A stretch of 64,000 nt of DNA from Isoetes taiwanensis (lineage: Eukaryota > Streptophyta > Lycopodiopsida > Isoetales > Isoetaceae). Position numbers and translations under genes: made by a program. The stretch is from positions 8,798,216 through 8,862,215 of the forward strand of contig JAJEKV010000005.1 of assembly GCA_021234155.1 (NCBI GenBank). Reading direction: 5' to 3'. Position 1 is the first letter of the stretch; every line of letters begins with the position of its first letter. The notes beneath the pieces are model-generated. The model was not told the DNA's origin and did not search any database. It worked only from the letters and a program-made list of their open reading frames with translations. Below are positions 44,621 through 55,083 of the stretch, piece by piece.

Positions 44621-46036
44621 ATTGCTAAGATCGATCACTTGATTTCTCCTCCATTTTCGTCCAACAATCTGAAGTACCTTTTCTTTTATCCGAGCATGCT
44701 GGTCAACCTGAGTAATTGACACCAAATTATTCCACCCGCATTATGGTTAAAGCTAATATTAATTTTCGTAAATATCGTAGATGGTAAACCCAAACCATTA
44801 ATCGGATATGTATCTAAATCACTGGCTATTTACCACAAATTGCGGTATCTCTAAGTCGCGGAAGGTTCATAAGCATCCATGCCTAGAACTTTGGCCTATC
44901 GTTTTAGGGGACCAACATAGGTGGTTGTTCTAAGGAGGAGGGGAGCATGGCTGCTTTTCGCGTAATGCTACTTACAAGTCATCAAAACTTTAAAGACTGC
45001 TAAGGTCTTCCACCTAGTTTTAGGTAACCACCCTTCTTTTCAATTCATCCGAGACGTCTATCTCCCGTCAGCACCTTCTTCCAAAGAAGGCCACCAAGGC
45101 ACGCGCGCAGGTTATCCGATTGCCGACACCGCGTGTGTGTGTGTGTGTATAGTTCCATCTCTAGTCAATCCCAATTGTTTCACTTCTTCAAAGGTTTTGT
45201 GCTTTTGCTGACTGGTAATAGGCTTGCTATTTCATCTCTACTATATTTCCTCCCTCCTCCACTCATCCTTCCATGTCTCTATCTTCCATTAAAGATTAAT
45301 CCCATCTCTCACCCAAAGTGAACCTGTGAGGCCCTGAATGACCTTCAAGATCCAATGTATAACCATCATCCACAAAGCTTCTTCCAATCGGCACTTCTTC
45401 TATGAGAGAAGTTATAGGGTTTGAGTAGTGTATCTATGCAAGATTTATTAGCCTAGGAAAGTTGGTCACCGCTTGTCGTTGCTTCAAGATAACAACTATA
45501 TTTGCCAAATAATGCATCCACATCCTCATGGGTATGCCCCGGCATAAGAAACCCTAAATTAACCTTTTTTTCAAATATCCCCACAGCTGTTAAGCAGGAT
45601 AGAAAGAAAACATCCACTGTTCTATTTTGGCCAAAGACAATTATCAAGTTGCAAGAGAAACCTTTTGGGTAGATCTTGAGGTTTAGCACGATGAAGTTGA
45701 AGCTCCAACATGTTCATTAGACCCATGCTTCCTAAACCTTGCCTTGCTGAACTTTTTCAATATTGTTAGGGTTTCCATCTAACAATGCTCTATGTAGTGC
45801 TGGCTAGTCAGAAGGTCCCGAGGTGACCATTGTATCCATTTTCATAGTTTCTCAAACACCTCATGATACTCCCAATATGAAAATGGACCATCACTCCACA
45901 ACCCAAACTAAAATGGCCATAGTAGGTTTGATTCTCGTCCATGCAAGATTGCCCCAGTCATTGAGATCTCAGAAAGGGTATGATCTTCCACATGACTTTG
46001 GTATGTACTTGAATTGTGGAAGACAAGTCTTTTCTT
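44617..46036. repeat. Copy 2 of the diverged direct duplication
   Basis: It is partner of 43393-44620. It has many small insertions and deletions, among them a (GT)n run near 45131, so the two copies separated long ago or one is poorly sequenced. Confidence 0.75.
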
Positions 46037-47260
46037 GGTCCATCTTGTCATGTATAATACATAAATAGTTATTGGGTTCCAATGCGGATAAAGTCCTCCA
46101 CATCCAATAACATGATCTACATGATAGTTGGTCACTATATGGTCCTTCATATGCTCCCTTATCCTAGCCCTTTGACTAGGTTGCACAGCCTTATCAAGAG
46201 TCTCCTTCAACTTAGCACATAAATTGCACTTTGCAAAGTTGTTTGAAGTTGCTATGGTGACATGATTGAAATGCTTCTTCCATAACCTACTAAAGCTAGG
46301 TTGGGATATTGGAAGAATTCCCAATTCAAGTAGGAATTCACTTCTTCCAAAATACTCTTTTGAGTACAATGTGATGGCAACCTTTTCTCAACAACCGCTC
46401 TTCCCTTTTCATCCCTTACGCTTTTGTGTGGCATAGACTCGCATTGAAATCAATATATTTTTCAAATATCTCCCCGGCAGCCAGGGGTCCTAGCTGTTGG
46501 TCTCAACAAACCATTATTTCCATGTAAAGCAATCCCGTTCCCCCCTCTTTGCTTTTTTTTTGCCAATTATGCCATGAAGAAGTTGGAATTGCATGGATAC
46601 TCTGCCATGCTTTTGCACATATCCATTTGCCTAGCAAAGGGTATCTTTTTTCTGTTTGGGTTTCTTTCATCTTGAAGTGCATGCTCAAGATTGTGTACAT
46701 GTAGGTCCTCCTCTCATCAACAAGTGTACTCTTGAAAAGTGGCTCTTGCTTCCACCAATTGTTCTATTGTGAAGAATTGCATACAATCACTCTAACAACA
46801 ATCTGAGCCCCTAACCTTCACCATTGTCTCACGTTTGGTGTCACTAATCAACTTGGCTCTTTTGCTAGGATAATGTCGGCAACCGATACTTCTCCCCTTT
46901 TGCCTAGGTTTAGAGTTCCAACCGCCAATGGATCAATATCAAGACAATCATTGTCCCCAACAACCTCAAAGCTCGGAAAAATATAATCCTCCACAAATTG
47001 AACACTACTTATAGGCCATGCCATGATGCAAGGAACCTCCAATTGCTTGACACAACCAAAACATTCCTTGTCACCCAAACCTTTACCTTTCCAGTTGTCT
47101 TCCAACATCGAAATTGCAATACCAATATTGTCTTCCCCTAGCCTTTCATCATTAACAGCTTGACCAGGATCTGCTAGCACAATGACTCCTTGGCCTACTA
47201 TTTCCTTGTTGCACTTGTGCATGATTCTCACCTTCTTGTTCCTCCATTGCACCCTACTAT

Positions 47261-47659
47261 AGAGGACTAATTGTTTTTCTTCAACATTCTTGCTAGGAGT
47301 TGGTTTTTCATTGATATTGCTCTTTTCACCATCTTGAGTTGGAGGGGCACCATTGACCTAGGAAAATTGCACCCTTTTTAGTCAATGAGTAAGAAAAATT
47401 ATTACACCATAAGATAAAAAAAAAAGTAATGCACATTTATGGAATATGTAGAGGTAAATCAAATTTTTTTTTTTTTTTAAGCAAGAAATTCCTTGGAAAT
47501 AGGTTTAATATAATAATAACAATGGGCGTAAACGAAATCATTTAAAACAAGAATTTTCATGGCAACAACAAGGAAATGACATTTATATAAATATATCCAA
47601 ATTTTAATTATCGAAAATTTGGATATATGATTACGAAAAGACATATAACTAATAGACGT
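47261..47659. other. AT-rich spacer upstream of the DUF7869-like pseudogene
   Basis: No coding region is supported. Runs of T and A (47464-47480) and AT-rich sequence dominate. Confidence 0.4.
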
Positions 47660-47780
47660 GAGAATTTATTATCCATAATAATATACCCTAGATAATATAG
47701 TCGGGGAATTTCGATGCGCTGGCGTGTTATTTGAGGCAATTAATTATTCACGCTAAAGAGCTAATTAACCCTATATAAAT
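47660..47780 (+). promoter_or_regulatory. TATA promoter module A
   Basis: The order is GTGAGAATTTATT, then CTGGCGTGTTATT, AATTAATTATTCACGCTAA and TATATAAAT (47772-47780). The same order and spacing recur at 48772-48911. A short ATG frame follows at 47831 but stops after nine codons. Confidence 0.6.
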
Positions 47781-47894
47781 CCGGTTCACGCCTCAAGACC
47801 ATTCTGTCCCAATTTTTTTTTTCTCGCCCCATGAAGCGTTCCGCCTCGGTAGCTTCATGAAGAACCCGAGGTCTCGTCAAAGAGACGCGTCGGG

Positions 47895-48122
47895 TTGAAG
47901 AACCCCTCTCTTCCCCGCCATCGATTTCCTTGCCCAATTCTCCTCCGATTCATTCGGGAGGATGATGCTGATTTTGAAGAGGAGGAGTTGAGCTCCTCTC
48001 TCGATTCAAGAGGAGGAAGAGGAGGAAGAGGAGGAGTTGGAGGAAGAGGAGGAGATGTCCTCCCAAGAGAGCATGAAAACCGCCTCGGCTTGGGGGTTGG
48101 CTTGACCAAAACAGTAGAATGA
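47895..48122 (+). other. Uncertain short frame in a GAGGAG-rich stretch
   Basis: The plus-strand frame of 75 codons has an acidic segment and RGGRGGRGGVGGRGG. It follows promoter module A, but the GGAGGA low-complexity sequence (47975-48185) also makes open frames on the other strand. The RGG run resembles the start of the exon at 51284. It may be a gene remnant or merely composition. Confidence 0.25.
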
Positions 48123-48199
48123 AATCTCCGAAGAAGAGGAGGAGGAGGAAGAGGAGGAGGAGGGGAGGAAGAGGATGAGGAGGAAGGTCGAGAATTCAC

Positions 48200-48771
48200 C
48201 GGTTTTTAGAATGGCCGAGAGATGAGCCAGTTTGCATGTCCTTTTTTTTTTTTTTTTCACCTTTCTTTCTTTTCTAACACCTTTCTTTCTTCTTTTTGTT
48301 CCGGGCGTGAAGATCAATGATGCGATCCCTGCATCTTGTAAAGCCTTCGGCATTTTGTAAAGCCTTCGGGCATTTTGTAAAAAGCCATTCTTGGCATCCG
48401 TACATATCAATTTTGAATGAAATCAAATAGTTTTCTTCACAAACTTTTTTTTCTTCAAACAGTTTTTCTTCAAACAGTTTTTCAGACATAAAAATATTTT
48501 GAATGAAATCAAACTGTTTTCTCCAAGCATTTTGTCTCCAAAGTGTTTTCTCCAAAATTTTGTCTCTGCATTTGTGTCAACAAAGTCTCGGGAACACTAT
48601 AAATCAATCACAGCAGTATAGGAAATTTTCCTATACGACCTAAAACAATTCCCCAACTCAACAAGTCATTTTTTAGCCTTGATAATTTTGCCTTTAAAAT
48701 TATTTTTAATTTAGCCTATATAAAATTTCGAAATTCTTTTTTTTTCGAATGCAATGAATGGAATAAAATGC
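48200..48771. other. Non-coding, AT-rich; small direct repeats
   Basis: No gene is supported. Short local repeats such as CATTTTGTAAA with GCCTTCGG (48340-48380) and TTTTTCTTCAAACAG (48450-48480) suggest slippage. Confidence 0.4.
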
Positions 48772-48911
48772 CGTGAGAATTTATTGCATGAAATGCAATA
48801 TTCTCCATATATACCATATACATGTCATGTCCGGGAAGACCGTACGCCAGGCGTGTTAATTCAAGCAATCAATTATTCACGCTAACTTATTTCTAATTGT
48901 GCCTATATAAA
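48772..48911 (+). promoter_or_regulatory. TATA promoter module B
   Basis: It contains GTGAGAATTTATT, then ACGCCAGGCGTGTTAATTC (48843 onward), CAATCAATTATTCACGCTAA and TATATAAATCC (48904 onward). It parallels module A almost element by element. A leader with donor CTTG/GTGAGC follows at about 49016. Confidence 0.65.
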
Positions 48912-48929
48912 TCCATTTTACGCTCTCAA

Positions 48930-50489
48930 AGTTCCTACATTTTCTTCCTTCCTTCATACGATTTGCCCGGTTCGCCTTTCGCCGTGGCGTTTTGGATCCG
49001 CCCGTCCGAAATCTTGGTGAGCAGATTTATATTCATCAATGTTAGATGTTTGGTTTTCGCAATTCTAACTTACTAAAAGACTCCGCCTTTTGTTCTCAGA
49101 AAGCATCAGAAGTGAGGACATCCGGAGACTCGAATTAAAACCAAAAGCGGAGGACTAAGGTCCGCTTAATCGAAAAGCCTCGGAATTAAAACCACAAGCA
49201 TCTATCCTCCTTCCAGCCTCAGAACTCAAGGTTAGTTTTCATTTAGTTTTAAGTATCATCTCAATGGCAGGTTTAATCCAAGAAGACAAGCTTTTGCATT
49301 TGCTCGAGGCAGAGGAAGCAGATGATGTTTATGAAAACCAGAATAGTTTTTTATAAACTTCATCTGCTTCTTTTGTTTCGTAAATTCTTGAGTTTCTCTT
49401 CCTGAATTAATCATGCTATTGCATGCAAGTTTCTATTATGAATGTGTAGTAGAAAGCATTAGAAAAATCTGAAAGATAATATTTGAAACACGCTAAGCGT
49501 GTTTTAGGGTAATCTTAGCCTTCAACATGAATACACGCTCGGCGTGCATTCAGCAGGGAGGGAGAAAAAAAAAACCTGTACAGATAGATAAGTAAATAGA
49601 TAAAGGCCAGGCAATTATTTACACGCTCGCATCGAATGCACGCCGGCGTGTATAGTTTTTCCTATATAGCGGTTTACACGCGGAGGCGTGCAAACAATTG
49701 TATCCCTACTTTCAACTTTTACGCTTAAACACGCCGGGGGCGTGTCTCTTAGTTTCTAAGTTTATAAATAAAAAAATATAACACGCCAGGTGAATACCGA
49801 TACTCCGCTCACTTCCTATTGATAGATGCGGTTACATTAATCACCCGGTTGGTGACGAAGATGGATTGGAATTACATTTGGGCCAGCAATCACACCGCAG
49901 TGACTCGGTTTGGCTCCAATCTCCACCCTGCCGGTTGAACCGCAGCCGAGCACCGCCGTACTGAGCACCCGATCTTGCAACCCCCGGAGTACTTGGATCA
50001 AGTAATGATGATGACAAAGCAGAGCTTGAGGCAATGATAGATCCGGGCTCGGGGCCCTTGTAATCGCACGCGGAGGCTCGCCCTCTTATCTAATCACTTC
50101 GAGAATGCAAAGTACATGCATTGATCGAGAGTGAATCTCGCATCCGTCATTTCGAGATTCAAAATGAGGAGCCGCGTTTCTTAGTGGTTAGCCTCTATGC
50201 CCGGATGCCCCAACACGAACCACTACCACAAAGGCGGTATCGATGCAATGGAGATGGCTCAACCAATGGAACCACTACCGAGCGCTTATACGATGCATTG
50301 GAGGTTCAACCAATGGAGCAGGAGGTGGAGCGGGGAGGAGGAGCGGGAGGTGGAGGTGGAGCGGAAGGGGGTGGTGGAGCTAGAGCCTGGTGTTTTGCTT
50401 TGGGTTTTACCGGAAGAATTCACTATGCCCCTAATGGAAATGGGAGATCGATAGCCCAGCTACTCGATGGACCGGGCTTGAAACAATAG
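48930..50489 (+). other. Possible spliced gene under promoter B, unknown product
   Basis: After the leader (donor near 49016), a second exon-like piece ends at CTCAAG/GTTAGT (49230). The sequence up to about 50100 is intron-like and holds six CACGC...GCGTG palindromes. A frame from ATG 50121 to 50489 would give 122 residues with a GGGAGGGGG run. An overlapping frame at 50197-50454 ends LLWVLPEEFTMPLMEMGDR and is about as plausible. The sequence after 50489 is AT-rich with AATGAATA, a possible poly(A) signal. The gene model is speculative and the product is unknown. Confidence 0.3.
49488..49792. repeat. Cluster of six CACGC...GCGTG palindromes
   Basis: ACACGCTAAGCGTGT (49488), ACACGCTCGGCGTGC (49533), GCACGCCGGCGTGT (about 49638), ACACGCGGAGGCGTGC (49676), ACACGCCGGGGGCGTGT (about 49729) and the half site ACACGCCAGGTG (49781) lie within 305 bp. 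The centre varies but the arms are constant, as expected for a protein-binding palindrome or a decayed family. Confidence 0.85.
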
Positions 50490-50600
50490 TCCGGGATTTT
50501 GTCCGGTTTATCCAGTTTATCCAGATTATATACAATTGTAATCTTTTTCCAATGAATACAACAAATTTTGTCTACTTCTATATTTCTACAATGTAATACA

Positions 50601-50841
50601 TGTTACATACCTTTTTTAAGCGGTTTCTTGGCCATGCAACAAATGTTCCAACACTTTCTCCAACCGTATCCCCACCGGGTGTCTGCGAGTAAAGCTTCAT
50701 CCATAGCGCAGCCCGATTAATCACTTTGTAACTTCGGACATACTTATCCCCGAAAGCCGAATTCCATGACGATTTCTGAATCGGATCGATGGAGTCGATC
50801 TTGCATAATCCTACTTTCCTTTTTCGATTTGTAGTTAACAT
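50601..50841 (-). other. Exon of a DUF8039-like transposon-associated protein (fragment)
   Basis: The minus-strand frame reads through KVGLCKIDSIDPIQKSSWNS to GGDTVGESVGTFVAWPRNRL and then a donor, AAAAAG/GTATGT, near 50609. The VGxFVAWPxxL motif is what I recall from the plant DUF8039 domain found next to transposase genes. No neighbouring exon was identified, so this is a fragment. Confidence 0.45.
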
Positions 50842-51283
50842 GAAACATTCATCTTCGACCTTTCGAGAAAATTGCTATTCGAACACCTACTATTGGAAAT
50901 TAATGTTCAAGCTATTGGAATGAGATGAGTACCAAAATTACAGAGCCATTCTTGAGAAGCTGATTTGAGTCTCTGAAGCTGATTTGAGAAGTTGGGCGCT
51001 ATGGAAACTCCATTTCGGGAAAATTCAATTAGAAGAAAGATTAGGTTAACTACGTTTAGGCGGGATAAATTTGGCGGGATTTTAAAAACTTAATGAAAGA
51101 AGTCGGGCGGACGGGTCTTCGCCATTATTATTTGTATGTGTCAAGAATATTTCAAACGCATTTTGTGTTTTCTTGAAATTCAAATTTCTATTTTCGCGTG
51201 TGTAGAAAAAGCTATTTCTTCGAAAGCAAACTCGGCGTAGATCCGAAGCGACCTTCCGACTCTGTTACTAGGCGACTCCGGAG

Positions 51284-51966
51284 ATGTCTTCTAAAGCGAA
51301 TCGAGGTCGAGGCGGACGGGGCAGAGGAAGCGGTGGAAGAGGAATCTCTAAACCCGCTCTTCTCAAGTTTCAGAGGACGTTGATCGTAATACCACGTAAT
51401 ACCACGAACCCTATTCAAGGTATTTAATTTGCCCGTAATACACCTTTGTGTGGAGAGTATTATGCTTGCATGAATTTGAGATATTTCCTTTCACTTAATA
51501 TGCTTTGCATGAGTTTGAGTTATTATGCTTTGCATGAATTTTAAGTATTAACATCGATTAATGCTCGATTGTCCGCTCAGAGAACATAATTTTGCTTTCT
51601 TTTTATATATAGAATATAGCAAAGTTAGGCAGTTTGGAGATAGCAATGTTCAATGAGGTTAAATAGTGTGAAATATGGATTCATGAAGGGTATGTAGCTT
51701 AAAATGTGGATGCAAAATAATTTAGTTTCAAATTAACGCATAGCATGGTCAATAATAGGAGATACCAACACGCCAAGCGTGATTTGTACTAATTTAGGTT
51801 TAAATGCACGCCAAGCGTGATCTCTTGTTCTGAAAAGTACTCTAAAAAGTGCTCATCTTCATTTGCAGTGCTCAAGAGGAAGAAAACCCCTACTAATTCG
51901 GGTTCTAATCCTGCCAAGAAAGCAAGGGCAGACGACCCAGATGCGGCCCGGGGACTTCACCATTAA
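51284..51966 (+). CDS. Small basic RGG-type protein, two exons, unknown function
   Basis: Exon 1 (51284-51419) encodes MSSKANRGRGGRGRGSGGRG followed by a Leu/Lys-rich part. The donor is CAAG/GTATTT. The intron (51420-51868) contains two CACGCCAAGCGTG palindromes. Exon 2 (51869 on, acceptor ATTTGCAG) continues in phase with a Lys-rich, nuclear-signal-like KRKKTPTNSGSNPAKKARA and ends at TAA 51964, for 77 residues. The RGG box suggests nucleic-acid binding. The end may be a truncation, since an alternative frame continues with GDFTIKNPYRPTS. No family was recognised. Confidence 0.45.
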
Positions 51967-53107
51967 GAACCCGTATAGACCAACATCGTGACTGGTAGGG
52001 GGTTTTTTAATTGGCAAAGGGGTCCGTAGACGTATGGGTTGGTTGTACGAAAAACCAAGTTCTAGCAGTACTCAAAACGGTAGGGGTTGTGGGCGGGAAA
52101 TGGCGCTCCCGCATGGATCCGGGTAGGGGTATAGGGCTTTTTATTTGGATCTACAAATAAGTGATATATCAATAGCGCATTAGGCATCGTTTTGCTCTTG
52201 CTTCAGTAGACGAGGGAAGATTAAGTCTTATTTTGTTTGTTAAATCGAGAGGGAGCTTGGAGCCGGAGCAATCGCTAAACTAAGAGCTGGAGCAATCGCT
52301 AAACTAAGGTGCTTGAGGTTAATCCGGCATTTACAAAGTCTTGTGAATCGATCAGAAATCTCTTTACTTTCTCGCTTCAATGTTTATGCAATCTTTGTGT
52401 GTTTCTTGCTTTGTTTTTGATGTTTACTTTGCTTCAAAGATCTTCTCTCTCCCTTTGGAATTTAGTGGATTGCTCCAGAAATATCAGTATTTAAAGCTTT
52501 TAAGTTTGATTCGCGGTGGCTCTAGCTCCAACAGAGGCTCTCCTTAAGCACACTAGAAGTCTGAGTTCTATTCTATTATGTTTTGTATCCTTGTACAAAG
52601 AGTGCCGATAATGTGTTTGAGCAGTTTGGCGGTGCTAGAGGAGGTTTTGCCAATGTTTGACCGGCGGATAAATGAAACATGGCTATGGCAACTATATCCA
52701 GCTTCCTTCACATGCAAAAGTCTTACTGTTTAAAGCTACATGTTTTGCTAAAGCAGATCTTAATATTTCGTTCTTGCTTTTTGTCATTGCAGATACTCAA
52801 ATGTTTGCCTTCTCAAACATTCCATGTGTCTCTGCTCCAAAGATGATGGTCTCGCCTCCGAAATTTATAGAAGTGTAATAGCTGTAAGCATGCGTTATTT
52901 GTCTTCTTTCTGAGAATATACTCACTGGTCATCTTGATATTTGCTGAAGGGATTATGCAGGTGTTATTCAAGGATAACAGAGCACACATAAAAGCACATA
53001 ATTGTAATGCAGAAAAGGATTTGTTTTTCGTTATAGAATGTCATGTTATACCTCAATAAAGCTCATGTTTCACATCTTTCCACCTAAACTTGGACTTTTG
53101 GATGTAG
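51967..53107. other. No clear gene; possible exon remnants
   Basis: Short frames with coding-like content occur near 52650-52720 (FDRRINETWLWQLYPASF) and 52795-52878 (VSAPKMMVSPPKFIEV). They could not be joined into a gene. Confidence 0.3.
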
Positions 53108-53499
53108 TTGATGAAGAATGAATTGAAACATCGAGAAGCTAGCCGGGAAAAGTTGCATTGGGAAATGGTTGGACCAATTAAGGAAATGGTGACGGTGAAA
53201 ACACGTGCGGTATGAATGAGTGTGTCTACATTATACATATGAGCAAACATTATACATTATACATTATACATTATACATTATCCATGCGTGCAGATTGGAC
53301 TTGAGGAAAAGAATCTGGATAATGCCTTCGCAAGTCACATTCGTATAATCGATGTCGGTATTTGTTGCCTTCGGGACAGAGCTTGCCTTGTTAATAAGCG
53401 TCAATTAACCGGATTGTGAATTTTCTTGTTGACTTATAGATATTTGCAGCTTATGACAAACATGGGAAGCAAGTTGCGGTGACAAAGATAAAGAAGTGA
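53108..53499 (+). other. Three in-phase short exons of an unknown gene
   Basis: Exon 53108-53209 (34 codons, NELKHREASREKLHWEMVG) ends at GCG/GTATGA. Exon 53294-53357 (LEEKNLDNAFASHIRIIDV) ends one base into a codon at GTCG/GTATTT. Exon 53450-53499 begins after TTTGCAG, completes that codon and ends YDKHGKQVAVTKIKK then TGA. Consistent phases make chance unlikely. The 5' end was not found and the family is not recognised. The intron between the first two exons carries an ATTATAC microsatellite. Confidence 0.45.
53249..53283. repeat. Microsatellite (ATTATAC)n
   Basis: Nearly five perfect copies of the 7-mer lie in an intron-like stretch. Confidence 0.9.
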
Positions 53500-53708
53500 G
53501 CTCATAGATTTACGATTTTTAGTTCGTGCATATGCATCTTCAAATCAAGTCAAGAGTTGCCACTATGTTTGTGTATGCATAAGGCCATCTTTTCAATGGT
53601 ATTACATTTATAATCGTTGCATTCATTTTACACCAGAAATTGTCCATGCTTGAGTTACATGGTGGGTTTCTCATGTGGTGTTTCTCATGTGGTGAACTTT
53701 ATTCAGAT

Positions 53709-53808
53709 CTTGGTAGAAGATTTCTGGGTTTTTGAGAGGCATCTGACAGATTCCGATTCGTATAACAATGCCATAGATGTGCTTGCAAATAATAAGATGT
53801 TGTGACAA
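53709..53808 (+). other. Isolated exon-like frame
   Basis: After an acceptor (ACTTTATTCAG), a frame reads ILVEDFWVFERHLTDSDSYN and ends NNKML then TGA. It could be a last exon of a neighbouring gene. The product is unknown. Confidence 0.3.
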
Positions 53809-54895
53809 GCTCACTTTGCCACATTGTCGAACATAAGAGATTGCTGGAGGATTACTGATTTGGAGCCCAATTGTTTAAATGGCCAGGGCTTAAATACAGT
53901 TGTTGGACATCTTCCAAGTCATATTTGGGATTTGATATCCCCGGGCAATTGAACATTTTCATTCAAGAACAAAGTAAGAATTTGAATTTGAATTTGAAAC
54001 CAACGTTTGTTTGAGGCATTACAAAGAGGAGAAACTCCAAGTAGAGGAAAGAAACGAAGGAAATAAAAGGGAAGTACTTCATGATAATTGTGGTTCCAAA
54101 TAATAGTGAAACATGTCATAAAAAAGATATTATCGCATACAAATGTCGATACACAAATATTGTCTTTCTGAGTGAGCATATTGTGCCATTTCGTTCTCTG
54201 GTAATAATGTAATAAAAGTTATTCCAGCACTACAAGTCGTTGTTCGATGGCAACGGATTGAAGAATACAAGCTACTAGGGAAAATATCTCTTTGTAGTTA
54301 CTCCATAATGTTTTACATAAATGAAGTGCAAATAGCTTGCTGATTTCTTTCTTCAAAGCACCCATTTTGGTGTGGTGTGTACTCCTAGTCTAATGAGGTT
54401 AAAAATGCTTCTTTTCTTCAAAGCACATTTTGCTATTTTGTCGTATTAATATCTTACATACCCTTAGCCAGTTCATCCTCATCACTTCTTAGAGTTAATA
54501 TAAAATAAAGTAGTTGTTTCACAAGTTGGTAAACCAAATCTAGGAGTTGTCACTGAATTCCACTAAACTCGCAAATTCACATTGCAAGGGGTGGATATAA
54601 GTCTCTTACGAGCATATTATCGTTTGCCATCTGTGCCATCTCAATTAAGTGGAAACCTCTATTAGCACTTGCAAGAGTTTAGGGCCAATCTTGTTCCCTT
54701 GGATTTCACAACATTGTGAAGAGTTAATGTGCTTATCTTCATCATATATATTAAAGTCATCTCTATTGATTAAGGCACACCCTAATGAACATGCGTCCTT
54801 TTACTTATGCACAATAGTGTTGGGGCACTGTCATAAAAAATGCACATTTGTGGTGAACAATTAACTAGATATTTGAAAAGATTATTAGAAATCGA
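53809..54895. other. No gene seen
   Basis: AT-rich sequence with short frames only. Confidence 0.45.
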
Positions 54896-54900
54896 AAGTG

Positions 54901-54970
54901 ACTGGAGTACATGTACGGATAAGGGTATATGGATTGCTAGTTGGGACTGGAGTACATGTACGGATAAGGG
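54901..54970 (+). repeat. 25 bp direct repeat containing a palindrome
   Basis: ACTGGAGTACATGTACGGAT plus AAGGG occurs at 54901-54925 and 54946-54970 without mismatch. Each copy contains the 10 bp palindrome GTACATGTAC. It lies just ahead of the multi-domain pseudogene and its TATATAAAGGGG at about 55078. Confidence 0.85.
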
Positions 54971-55083
54971 GCCAAAAATTAAAATTCATATATACGTATG
55001 GTTGGGGGGTTTCGCCCGCAAAAAGCCGTATACAGGGGGGTTTCAGTCGACCCCTTGCACGCACATGCCATATGCTCTATATA

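Larger units (their letters stand above)
43300..47260 (-). pseudogene. DUF7869-like transposase-type protein, decayed and partly duplicated
   Basis: Minus-strand blocks appear in order. At 47252-46848 is an N-terminal region with CVKQLEVPCIMAWPIS. At about 46690-46550 is KWICAKAWQSIHAIPTSSWH, the ICxxAWxxIHGI-type motif. At 46330-46000 are SFSRLWKKHFNHV and FAKCNLCAKLKETLDKA. At 45600-45470 is VGIFEKKVNLGFLMPGHTHE followed by DVDALF. At 44073-43759 is a C-terminal region with WWLLWKKVINFVGEID. The GHTHEDVD motif with the CxxC region is what I recall for the DUF7869 family, common in repetitive DNA of non-seed plants and thought to derive from mobile elements. Many frame changes and a direct duplication of the 3' half (about 43.4-46.0 kb) make it a pseudogene. 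Confidence 0.7.

Noticed and set aside
47855-48199. Minus-strand Ser/Pro-rich frame
   Set aside because: It is antisense to a GGAGGA low-complexity tract; the run of Ser and Pro codons follows from composition.
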